The position numbers were made by a program, and so were the translations under genes. The notes beneath the pieces were generated by a model. The model had not been told where the DNA came from. It did not search any database and saw only the letters and a program-made list of their open reading frames with translations. A DNA stretch of 64,000 nt from Planomicrobium sp. CPCC 101110 (GTDB lineage: Bacteria; Bacillota; Bacilli; Bacillales_A; Planococcaceae), in the NCBI RefSeq assembly GCF_007859395.1, contig NZ_VOHD01000009.1, positions 62,001 to 126,000 on the forward strand, read 5' to 3'. Below are positions 33,099-40,723 of this stretch, one piece after another; positions within the stretch are counted from its first letter, which is position 1; each line of letters starts with the position of its first letter.

Positions 33099-34368
33099 AT
33101 TTTCCAATGACAAATTCTTCGAAACGGTCGTAATCGGCCTGGCTCAATTCCACTTTGAGAAGCGTGCCGTTTTCCTCGTACTCGGTTTCTTCGATTGTCG
33201 CGTATTCGTTCAAGTAAGCCACAATATCCCCCCGTTCAAACGGCAAGATCATCCGGCATGTAACATGGTCGGAAAAAATGTGCCGTTTGATCAGTTCCAG
33301 CAATTCATCAAGTCCGCTGTCTTCTTTAGCGGCTATCCACAATGCATCCCCTGTTACTTTAGGGTACGGGATTCCAGCCAGGTCCGATTTGTTATAGACA
33401 AAAAGGGTCGGTATATCTTTGACGCCGACTTCACGCAACGTCGAATGGGTAACATCCATCATGTGGCGGTATTCTTCGTTCGATACATCCACAACGTGCA
33501 GCAGTAAATCCGCATTTCGCGCTTCCTCTAATGTGGACCGGAAGGCGTTGACCAAATGATGGGGCAGTTTGCTGACAAATCCGACGGTATCCGCAAGCAG
33601 GAATGACTTGTTGTCCTCCAGGCGAATTTGGCGTACGGATGTATCAAGTGTCGCAAACAGCATATCTTTTTCGAACACTTGCTTTTCTTCACCCTGTCCC
33701 GTTTTTGTAAGCAACTCGTTCATAATGGTAGACTTCCCTGCGTTTGTATACCCGACAAGCGAGACGACCGGCATTCCTTTTTTGGTACGCTGTTTCCGCT
33801 GGGTAACCCGCTGGTCTTTGATCTGCTCCAGCTCTTTGCGAAGTTTCGAAATCTGGTCTTCAATCTTCCGTCTATCGAGTTCCAGTTTCGTTTCACCAGC
33901 ACCACGGTTTTGATAACCGCCGCCGCTGCTTCCCCCTTGCCTGCCGAGAGAAGCGCGCAATCCGACCAGACGCGGCAGCATGTATTGAAGCTGGGCCAAT
34001 TCGACTTGCACCTGAGCTTCGCGCGTTTTGGCGCGTCGTGAAAAAATATCTAAAATCAACAGTGTACGGTCAATTACTTTGCATTCAAGCTCTTCTTCCA
34101 AATTACGGATCTGAGACGGCCCAAGCTCATCATTGAATATGACCAAGTTCGCTCCCGCTTCTTCATACAGAGCTTTGATTTCATCAACTTTCCCTGTACC
34201 GACGTAATGGGAAGGATTGATGCGTTCCAAATTTTGCACGACTTCCCCGACGACTTCCACTTCACAAGCTTCCGCTAAGTTGCGCAGCTCTTCCATTTCA
34301 TAATCAAAATGGATGTCCTTCTGAAGCTGGACGCCAACAAGTATCGCTTTTTCTTTTAGTAGATCCAT
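33097..34368 (-). CDS. hflX: GTPase HflX
   Basis: A 423-aa ribosome-associated GTPase that splits stalled or stress-hibernating ribosomes. The N-terminal domain holds HYVGTGKVDEI and NDELGPSQIRNLE; the glycine-rich linker GRQGGSSGGGYQNRGAGETKLE follows near 160-182; the G domain has GYTNAGKST (G1), DTVGF (G3) and NKSD (G4). Length and domain order are standard. AAGGAGG precedes the ATG. It stands alone rather than next to hfq or glnR. Confidence 0.96.
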   Translation of the reverse strand: MDLLKEKAILVGVQLQKDIHFDYEMEELRNLAEACEVEVVGEVVQNLERINPSHYVGTGKVDEIKALYEEAGANLVIFNDELGPSQIRNLEEELECKVIDRTLLILDIFSRRAKTREAQVQVELAQLQYMLPRLVGLRASLGRQGGSSGGGYQNRGAGETKLELDRRKIEDQISKLRKELEQIKDQRVTQRKQRTKKGMPVVSLVGYTNAGKSTIMNELLTKTGQGEEKQVFEKDMLFATLDTSVRQIRLEDNKSFLLADTVGFVSKLPHHLVNAFRSTLEEARNADLLLHVVDVSNEEYRHMMDVTHSTLREVGVKDIPTLFVYNKSDLAGIPYPKVTGDALWIAAKEDSGLDELLELIKRHIFSDHVTCRMILPFERGDIVAYLNEYATIEETEYEENGTLLKVELSQADYDRFEEFVIGK

Positions 34369-34458
34369 TTATGATCCTCCTTTTCCTTAAAGGAAACCCT
34401 TTATGCAACAAGGCGACTTTCAAGCTCTTTATACTAGGCAGTTGAATAGATGCCGCAT

Positions 34459-35190
34459 TTAGTTACCTTTGTTATTCCCTTTTTCCGGCAGCCAATAAAC
34501 CCCATCGGCGAAAGTCACTTCCTGCTCTGCAGCTTTAAAGGCCACCTTTTCCAACCGCTCTTTTTTTCCATGGGCTGATTGGAATTCAATGCGGCAATTT
34601 GCCAAATCCAGCTTTCCGCCGAGCAGCTTCGTCCATTTTTCAGTATGGGCGGCAACGTCATTCACACCGAAAATGCATTTCTCCACTTCCAGCATTTCGC
34701 TTTCGGGCAGAAGCGCGCCGCTTTGCCTCAAGTTTTCGAGGCGGACTGCGTCCCTTTCTTGCCATTGAATGAAAAACGGACATGGCAGTTGGTCTGAAAC
34801 TGCTTCTTTGATGAATAGCATTTTCCATCGAATCAGCTTGCCGGCACTTGTCCGCCGCTCCGCATCAAGAACTCCGGAAGTTTCAAATCCCTGATCCTGT
34901 AATCGCTTGTCTAATTCCTCGATATTATCCGTACGAAGACAAACTGTACCAAACCCTGACTTGTCATGAAGGAGCAATTCAGTCAGTGGATGATGGGCCT
35001 GTTTCGCAATGGCTGGATTTTCTACAGCCAGCCATTCTATGTAACAGTCTTTGGCGTAAAAAAGGGCGTTGTGGGTTCCCCACTGTAAATGCTGCCCCCC
35101 GAGCACTGCCGGGAATTTCAGCCGGTTCCAGTAATCCACAGTTTCTTGAGGATGCTCTTCGGTAAAGTGCACAATATGATCTAAATACAA
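34459..35190 (-). CDS. VOC superfamily (glyoxalase-like) protein
   Basis: A 243-aa protein of the glyoxalase-like VOC group (Glyoxalase_3 type). It begins YLDHIVHF and has WGTHNALFY, CYIEWLAVE and GFGTVCLRTDNIEELDKRL, a double beta-alpha-beta barrel pattern. Such proteins bind a metal through His/Glu; H5, H56-like and E residues are candidates. The reaction is unknown. The start is TTG behind GGGGAGAG, unusual but the only one giving the conserved head. Confidence 0.8.
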   Translation of the reverse strand: MYLDHIVHFTEEHPQETVDYWNRLKFPAVLGGQHLQWGTHNALFYAKDCYIEWLAVENPAIAKQAHHPLTELLLHDKSGFGTVCLRTDNIEELDKRLQDQGFETSGVLDAERRTSAGKLIRWKMLFIKEAVSDQLPCPFFIQWQERDAVRLENLRQSGALLPESEMLEVEKCIFGVNDVAAHTEKWTKLLGGKLDLANCRIEFQSAHGKKERLEKVAFKAAEQEVTFADGVYWLPEKGNNKGN

Positions 35191-35286
35191 AGCTTCTCTC
35201 CCCTTTGCTCTCTTATTGCTTCAATTATACGTCATGTTGAAAAAGATTCCTTTAAATTCACGGGGAAGCTTGTTCACATGCCAACA

Positions 35287-35331
35287 AAAAAGGCTTTAGA
35301 GGCAACTTTCGCGTTGCCTCTAAAGCCTTTA
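35287..35331 (-). terminator. Terminator after putP
   Basis: An 18-bp perfect stem, AAAGGCTTTAGAGGCAAC with its complement, closes a six-base loop and is followed by T6 on the minus strand. Confidence 0.93.
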
Positions 35332-35339
35332 ATGACTGT

Positions 35340-36860
35340 TTATGCTCTTTCTTTGATCAAACGTTCCGTTTCATCAAACTCTGCTGTAATCTCCTTGTTC
35401 GGTTTGTAAGTGATCAAACTTACAATCAACGTCACAACCAAGCAAAGAAGGAAGCCCGGAATGATTTCATAAACACTGCCGATGAAGTTAGTGGCCGCGG
35501 TAGCACCAGGATCTTCAGCTGCTGTGCCTATTGAGTCCCAGATGATAACTGTAGCGGCGCCGACAACCATACCCGCCAAAGCGCCCCATGTCGTCAACTT
35601 TCTCCAGAACAGAGCCAACAAGATAAGCGGACCAAACGCAGCTCCGAAACCAGCCCAAGCATAAGCTACCAAGTCAAGGATTGTCGCATTTTGTTCCCAA
35701 GCAAGGAAGGCGGCAATCAATGAAATGACCAATACAGCCAAACGGCCAAGCGTTACATACTGTTTGTCCGTAGAAACTTTCTTGAAAGCGATTTTGTACA
35801 AATCTTCAACCAGCGCAGATGATGTAACAATCAGCTGGGATGAAATAGTACTCATGACCGCTGCCAGTACAGCCGCCAGCATAAATCCGGCAATCAATGG
35901 ATGGAAGAAGATTTGGCCTAGAACGATAAAGACGCCTTCAGGATCTCCCAAGTTCGCATTCGGATTTTGCTGGAAATAAGCTAGACCCACCAAAGCTGTT
36001 GCAATAGCTCCGAAAAGGCTCAAAATCATCCAGCCAATTCCGATGCGGCGAGCCTGGCGCACTTCTTTCAAAGTTTTGATCGCCATAAAGCGAACAATGA
36101 TATGCGGCTGGCCAAAATAACCGAGGCCCCACGCCACTGCTGAAATTACTCCGACCAGAGAAGCCCCTGTCGTGAAGTTCAACAATGCAGGATCAACCTC
36201 CCGTATGCTTGCAGCAGTCTCACTGAAGCCCCCTGTAGCCACAATCCCAATAATAGGAACAGCAATCAGCGCCAAGAACATCATCAATCCTTGAACAAAG
36301 TCCGTATAGCTTACCGCAAGGAATCCGCCGAAAAGTGTGTAAGCGACTACTACAGCTGACACAATGACCAGGCCAAGGTGGTAATCCAGGCCGAATGAGC
36401 TTTCAAAAAACACGCCTCCGGCAACCATTCCCGAAGAAACGTAAAACGTGAAAAACACTAAAATGATAATTCCTGAAACTACCCGCAGCAGACGTGAATT
36501 GTCTTTCAGGCGGTTCTCCAAAAAGCTGGGAATGGTGATTGAATCTTTCGTGATGAACGAATATACGCGCAAACGCGGCGCTACGAAAAACCAATTCAAG
36601 TAAGCTCCGATTGTTAAACCAATCGCAATCCAAGCTTCAACCAGGCCGCTTACATAAATAGCTCCCGGCAACCCCATCAATAGCCAGCCGGACATGTCGG
36701 CCGCCCCGGCACTCAATGCGCCGACTGCAGGCCCAAGCCCTCTTCCTCCAAGCATGTAATCTGTTAAATTGGCTGTTTTCTTAAACGAATACCATCCGAT
36801 GAACAGCATAGCTGCCATGTAAACGGCAAGAGCTATGATTTGAAAAACTGAATCTGACAT
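35340..36860 (-). CDS. putP: Sodium/proline symporter
   Basis: A 506-aa, thirteen-helix member of the sodium:solute symporter family. Diagnostic PutP motifs are GGRGLGPAVGALSAGAADMSGWLLMGLPGAIY in helix 2 region, the helix 9 AAVLAAVMSTISSQLIVTSSALVEDLYK with the sodium ligands, and AWAGFGAAFGPLI. It imports proline with Na+, for nutrition or osmoprotection. GGGGGAG precedes the ATG. No proline dehydrogenase genes are adjacent, which favours an osmotic (OpuE-like) or stand-alone uptake role; this is inference. Confidence 0.95.
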   Translation of the reverse strand: MSDSVFQIIALAVYMAAMLFIGWYSFKKTANLTDYMLGGRGLGPAVGALSAGAADMSGWLLMGLPGAIYVSGLVEAWIAIGLTIGAYLNWFFVAPRLRVYSFITKDSITIPSFLENRLKDNSRLLRVVSGIIILVFFTFYVSSGMVAGGVFFESSFGLDYHLGLVIVSAVVVAYTLFGGFLAVSYTDFVQGLMMFLALIAVPIIGIVATGGFSETAASIREVDPALLNFTTGASLVGVISAVAWGLGYFGQPHIIVRFMAIKTLKEVRQARRIGIGWMILSLFGAIATALVGLAYFQQNPNANLGDPEGVFIVLGQIFFHPLIAGFMLAAVLAAVMSTISSQLIVTSSALVEDLYKIAFKKVSTDKQYVTLGRLAVLVISLIAAFLAWEQNATILDLVAYAWAGFGAAFGPLILLALFWRKLTTWGALAGMVVGAATVIIWDSIGTAAEDPGATAATNFIGSVYEIIPGFLLCLVVTLIVSLITYKPNKEITAEFDETERLIKERA

Positions 36861-36882
36861 TAATACTCCCCCTCAGATTTTT

Positions 36883-36910
36883 AGTGTAACAGGTTCTTTA
36901 ACCTTGTCTA
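36883..36910 (-). promoter_or_regulatory. Candidate putP promoter with a spacer dyad
   Basis: TAGACA (36905-36910) and TACACT (36883-36888) are 16 nt apart on the minus strand. The spacer holds the inverted repeat AGGTT-N4-AACCT (36891-36904), a possible operator. Confidence 0.5.
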
Positions 36911-36970
36911 TATTTTTTTTGTTTTATTTTTCAGACTAAGGGGGAAAAGAAACTCAAGGAGGCGATCATT

Positions 36971-37339
36971 GTGCCATGGAGCAACGAAAATTATCCGGAC
37001 TCATTTAAAAACTTAAACGACGATGTGCGCAGCAAAGCAATTGAAATTGCAAATGCACTTCTTCGGGATGGGTATGAAGAAGGCCGCGCCATTCCCATTG
37101 CCTTGGATCGTGCGCGCAAAAGCGTCCACGGCGAAGAGGAGCAGCCTGTTTATGAAATCCGCGCCCATGACGATGGCTGGCAGCTCAAGAAAAAAGACAG
37201 CAAAAAAGCCATTTTGATCGAAGAAACAAAAGCGGAACTGATGGGTGAAGCAAAGCGCTACGTTAACAAGCACAACGGGGAATTGCGTATCTTCACAGAA
37301 GACGGAACACTTGAGGACACACTGTATAAAGAAAATTAG
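36971..37339 (+). CDS. DUF2188 protein, YdaT-like
   Basis: A 122-aa cytoplasmic protein of unknown function. Its head MPWSNENYPDSFKNL, ALLRDGYEEGRAIPIALDRA is like that of B. subtilis YdaT, a general stress-associated protein. The C-terminal half (DDGWQLKKKDSKKAI to LRIFTEDG) fits the DUF2188 domain, a short beta-alpha unit. The GTG start is supported by AAGGAGG 8 nt upstream. It is transcribed alone, divergently from putP. Confidence 0.8.
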   Translation: MPWSNENYPDSFKNLNDDVRSKAIEIANALLRDGYEEGRAIPIALDRARKSVHGEEEQPVYEIRAHDDGWQLKKKDSKKAILIEETKAELMGEAKRYVNKHNGELRIFTEDGTLEDTLYKEN

Positions 37340-37341
37340 AC

Positions 37342-37376
37342 AAAAAATCCCGGTGCTGTTTAGCAACGGGATTTTA
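37342..37376. terminator. Shared terminator of the YdaT-like gene and desR
   Basis: AAATCCCGGTGCT and AGCAACGGGATTT pair with one or two mismatches; A and T runs flank both sides. Both convergent genes end here. Confidence 0.83.
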
Positions 37377-37973
37377 CTTGAACCAGCCTTTTTCTTTGAA
37401 CCGCGATATCGCTTCAATGCGATTTCCGACTTCCAGCTTGTCTAATATTGTGGAGATGTAGTTCCGGACCGTTCCCGTCGTAATGAACAGCTCTGACGCA
37501 ATTTCTTTTGTGTTTTTTCCATCAGCCACAAGTTTCAATACTTCCTGTTCGCGGTCAGTCAACGGGTTTTCATCGCCATATGCCAAGTCGATCAGCTCCG
37601 GAGCATACACCCGGCGGCCCGCTATGATGGAACGGATGGAAGTGGCCAAATCTTCACTTGGGCTATCCTTCAGCAAGTAGCCGCTGACTCCCGCTTTTCG
37701 TGCCCGTTCAAAATACCCAGACCGTGCAAAAGTCGTTAAAATGATCGTTTTGCAAGGGTGGTCCTTTAATATTTCTGCCGCATCGAGACCGCTTCTCAAC
37801 GGCATTTCAATATCCATAATGCAGATATCCGGCTGAAGTTTTTCAACAAGCGCAATCGCTTCTTCCCCGTTCGACGCCTTGCCGACAACTTCCATATCCT
37901 CTTCTAAATCCAACAGCGACCCTAATGCGCCAAGCAGCATGCGCTGGTCTTCCGCTAAGACAATTCGTATCAT
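37374..37973 (-). CDS. desR: Response regulator DesR, NarL/LuxR type
   Basis: A 199-aa two-component regulator. The receiver domain has the acidic pocket E8-D9 and phospho-acceptor D54 in IMDIEMP; the C-terminal LuxR helix-turn-helix is NPLTDREQEVLKLVADGKNTKEIA. DesR of B. subtilis has the same D54 and, when phosphorylated by DesK, activates the desaturase gene des. Start overlaps the desK stop by ATGA. Gene order des-desK-desR confirms the assignment. Confidence 0.95.
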   Translation of the reverse strand: MIRIVLAEDQRMLLGALGSLLDLEEDMEVVGKASNGEEAIALVEKLQPDICIMDIEMPLRSGLDAAEILKDHPCKTIILTTFARSGYFERARKAGVSGYLLKDSPSEDLATSIRSIIAGRRVYAPELIDLAYGDENPLTDREQEVLKLVADGKNTKEIASELFITTGTVRNYISTILDKLEVGNRIEAISRFKEKGWFK

Positions 37974-39106
37974 ACCAACTTCTCCTTTGAATTATAGAGA
38001 ATAACATTCGGAACCCGAATGTTCAAAATCGTGCCTTCCATCATTTTGATTTCCAGTGTGCCGTTGACAAACTCCAACCGCTCGCGCATTCCTGCCAAGC
38101 CATTTCCTTGAGTCAAACTGCCCCCTTCAGAAAGACCTATCCCGTCATCCTGTACCTGGACCAGCACTTCTTCAGGTTTCTGCTTGATCAGCACGCTGCA
38201 GCGGGTGGCTTGGCTGTGCTTAACCACATTGGTCACCGCTTCTTTCAGGCACATGCTCAGGACATTTTCCACCAGCAAAGGTGTATTGGTCAGCTGCGCA
38301 TTTCCATACAGCACAAAATCAATATCCGCCGCTTTTAAAATCTGCTGGATGCGGAGCAGTTCGTCTTCCAGCCTGGTTCCCCGCATATTCGAAACCAGTT
38401 CTCGCACCTCTTTTAATGCAGTACGCGCAGTCTGCCGGACATCATTGATCTCATCCATGGCCGCTTGAGGATTGCGGTTGATCAATTTACTCGCCAAATC
38501 ACTTTTAAGGCCAATCAGGGAAAGTTTTTGTCCCAGTGTATCATGCAAATCCCTGGCAATCCGCTCTCTTTCTTCGATGATCATCAGCTGGGAAATCCGT
38601 TTGTTCGCATCTTCAAGCTGGCCTTCCAATTTTTCACGCTTATTGCGGTTATAGGTATTGAAAGGCAGTAAAATTACTCCAATCACTGTAAGGAGCATAA
38701 ATGGAAATTGAGACGTATACAGTTCCTGGTGTTCAATAAGACCTAAAATGACCGCGATGATTGTCGTGCCGATATGGATTCCATAAACGATGAAAAAACC
38801 GACTTTATGGCGAATATTCCCGATGAAAAACGCTAAAAACAAGGACAAATATACGTATCCGAACAAGAATGTCATAATAATATTGATCGCTATCTCCAGA
38901 CTAATCCAGACATAGACCATTCCGGACTTGGAATTGAACGAAAGCCGATACGCCAAGAAGAACAGCAGCAACAGCAAAATGCCCACTGTAATTTCTGTAA
39001 ACGATGAAGACCTGAAAATAAAGAAGAACGGCAACACACAAAAAGCAATCCAGGCATAAAGGCTGAGCCATGAATTTTTCGGAAATATTTGATACCAGCT
39101 TTGCAT
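37970..39106 (-). CDS. desK: Sensor histidine kinase DesK (membrane thermosensor)
   Basis: A 378-aa sensor with four to five N-terminal membrane helices (residues 10-150), a linker helix, and a HisKA_3 domain in which H188 lies in ERIARDLHDTLGQKLSLIG, the same number as in B. subtilis DesK. The ATP lid is DDGIGLSEGG and GNGLAGMRERLEF. DesK senses membrane thickness/fluidity and phosphorylates DesR in the cold. GAGGGGGAG precedes the ATG. It lies 133 bp after des, with the des terminator between, so it may have its own promoter or depend on read-through. Confidence 0.95.
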   Translation of the reverse strand: MQSWYQIFPKNSWLSLYAWIAFCVLPFFFIFRSSSFTEITVGILLLLLFFLAYRLSFNSKSGMVYVWISLEIAINIIMTFLFGYVYLSLFLAFFIGNIRHKVGFFIVYGIHIGTTIIAVILGLIEHQELYTSQFPFMLLTVIGVILLPFNTYNRNKREKLEGQLEDANKRISQLMIIEERERIARDLHDTLGQKLSLIGLKSDLASKLINRNPQAAMDEINDVRQTARTALKEVRELVSNMRGTRLEDELLRIQQILKAADIDFVLYGNAQLTNTPLLVENVLSMCLKEAVTNVVKHSQATRCSVLIKQKPEEVLVQVQDDGIGLSEGGSLTQGNGLAGMRERLEFVNGTLEIKMMEGTILNIRVPNVILYNSKEKLV

Positions 39107-39199
39107 AAGCTCCCCCTCTTCTTTCTATTAGTCATATCATATCAAAAGATGATAAAAAGTGCAGGCGTTCAAACAATCTTGACATCTCTCTTTTTTCAC

Positions 39200-39235
39200 A
39201 AAGAAAAAACCATTCACGAAGAATGGTTTTTCTTA
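39200..39235 (-). terminator. Terminator between des and desK
   Basis: AAGAAAAACCATTC and GAATGGTTTTTTCTT pair around a five-base loop, with T on the minus strand. It should reduce transcription from des into desKR. Confidence 0.85.
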
Positions 39236-39239
39236 ACAT

Positions 39240-40259
39240 TTATTCGGTTGCTGTTTTAGAGTCGTTTACAAGATGCTTGATGTCTTTAAACGTAACGAAT
39301 GTTTTGTTTTTCGCATCGTATACTTTATAACGCAACGATTTTAAGCTTGATTTGATCGTGATAGTTGTTGCTTGTTGAAGCGGCGGAGTTGATTCGTGCG
39401 CTTTTTCCAAGTTGTAGTTCGGAACCCGCGGGCTTAAGTGATGAACATGGTGGAAACCAATGTTTCCTGTTACCCATTGCAAGACTTTTGGCAGCTGGTA
39501 ATAAGAGCTTCCTTCTACAGCAGCCTTCACATAATCCCATTCGCTTTCGTCTTCGAAATATGAATCTTCAAATGTATGTTGAACATAGAACAGCCAAATG
39601 CCAAGCGCCCCAGCTACAAACATTGTCGTTCCTTGAACGATGACGAATGCCTGCCAGCCAATTGCCCAAATCAATGCTGCATAGATAGCCACAAGCAAGA
39701 AATTGATCAAGTAAGTGTTGTTGCGTTCTTTGCTGCGCGCATCTTTGCGGTTGAAACGGCTTGATACTAAAACTAAGAACAATGGTCCAAATCCGAACAT
39801 GACAAGCGGGTTGCGGTACATGCGGTACTTGAAACGCTCCCATTTAGACGCTTCTACATATTCTTCAATCGTCATAACCCAGATATCTCCAACGCCTCGT
39901 TTGTCGAGGTTTCCGCTTGAAGCATGGTGAATCGAGTGTTCACGTTTCCACTTTTCGTAAGCAAACAATGTCAGAACGCCGGTAATTGTCCCTACCACGG
40001 CGTTTGCTTTTTTATTTTTGAAGAACGACCCGTGCGTGCAGTCATGGAAGATGATAAATGTCCGAATAACAAACCCTGCTGCTACGATTGAACAAGCGAT
40101 TGTCAACCAGATGGATACATCTAACGCCTGATAAGCCAAGAACCAAAATAAAATGAACGGTGGAATGGTATTGATCAATTGTCTAACACTTGCTTTTACA
40201 TCGGCTTTTTCGAAAGGTGCCACGAATTTACGTAATTGCGCTGTTTTTTCTCTGCTCAT
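39240..40259 (-). CDS. des: Membrane fatty acid desaturase
   Basis: A 339-aa integral membrane di-iron desaturase. The three histidine clusters are HDCTH (72-76), HSIHH (108-112) and HHVHH near 272. Pairs of hydrophobic segments precede and follow the second cluster. The B. subtilis Des enzyme introduces a delta-5 double bond into acyl chains of membrane phospholipids to keep them fluid at low temperature. AGGAGG precedes the ATG. The paired desKR genes downstream and the palindromes upstream imply control by DesR. Confidence 0.95.
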   Translation of the reverse strand: MSREKTAQLRKFVAPFEKADVKASVRQLINTIPPFILFWFLAYQALDVSIWLTIACSIVAAGFVIRTFIIFHDCTHGSFFKNKKANAVVGTITGVLTLFAYEKWKREHSIHHASSGNLDKRGVGDIWVMTIEEYVEASKWERFKYRMYRNPLVMFGFGPLFLVLVSSRFNRKDARSKERNNTYLINFLLVAIYAALIWAIGWQAFVIVQGTTMFVAGALGIWLFYVQHTFEDSYFEDESEWDYVKAAVEGSSYYQLPKVLQWVTGNIGFHHVHHLSPRVPNYNLEKAHESTPPLQQATTITIKSSLKSLRYKVYDAKNKTFVTFKDIKHLVNDSKTATE

Positions 40260-40334
40260 GTCTTCCTCCTTAAACAGGCTTTCTGCCCGAATAACTTATT
40301 GTCCTTATCATAAAGTTAAAAGCAAGTTCAAAAA

Positions 40335-40374
40335 AGACATAAACGTCTAGTTTAGATATGACACTTGTCATATC
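40335..40374 (-). promoter_or_regulatory. Candidate DesR binding region upstream of des
   Basis: GATATGACACTTGTCATATC (40355-40374) is a perfect 8-bp dyad with a 4-bp centre; a second dyad AGAC-N6-GTCT lies at 40335-40348. A TATGAT -10 box is at 40307-40312 with no good -35. The dyads would be centred near -64 and -42, comparable to the DesR region of the B. subtilis des promoter. Assignment is by position only. Confidence 0.6.
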
Positions 40375-40410
40375 TTTTCTTCTTTTCCCTGCTATTTTTC
40401 CCCTTTGGTG

Positions 40411-40416
40411 TATAAT
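40411..40416 (+). promoter_or_regulatory. -10 box of the 76-aa gene
   Basis: TATAAT preceded directly by TG, 36 bp before the start codon. A -35 box is not evident. The site lies close to the des dyads, so the two divergent genes may influence each other. Confidence 0.45.
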
Positions 40417-40452
40417 CTAATAGTCAGATAATTCAGAAGAGGAGGGAACGGC

Positions 40453-40683
40453 ATGACCGGACTGATAGCCGTCATAATGATTTTTTCAATCCCGCTCGCT
40501 GGCATCATCACCTCGCACCTTCAGACACAGGCAAAATTGAAAAACAAAATGATTGAAAAAGAACTGGAACTTGAAAAACTCAAACATGATAATTTTGTCA
40601 TTGAAACACAAAAGATGCGGCTTGAATTGGAGCAGATGAAGCTCGAAGACGCCAGAAAAGGAAATGATTTTCTGTTGAAATGA
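40453..40683 (+). CDS. Small membrane-anchored coiled-coil protein
   Basis: A 76-aa protein: one hydrophobic segment (about residues 4-22, LIAVIMIFSIPLAGIITS) followed by a highly charged heptad-like helix rich in K, E, L (KMIEKELELEKLKHDNF, ETQKMRLELEQMKLEDA). The ribosome binding site GAGGAGGG is strong and a shared terminator follows. The layout recalls PspB-like anchors but no family is recognised. It is divergent from des. Confidence 0.8.
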   Translation: MTGLIAVIMIFSIPLAGIITSHLQTQAKLKNKMIEKELELEKLKHDNFVIETQKMRLELEQMKLEDARKGNDFLLK

Positions 40684-40721
40684 AAAAAGAGCGGACTGCA
40701 TGCAGTCCCGCTCTTTTTTTG
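40683..40721. terminator. Shared terminator of the 76-aa gene and cydC
   Basis: AAAAAAGAGCGG-ACTGCATGCAGT-CCGCTCTTTTTT-like stem (one unpaired base) with A and T runs on both sides ends both convergent genes. Confidence 0.9.
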
Positions 40722-40723
40722 GT

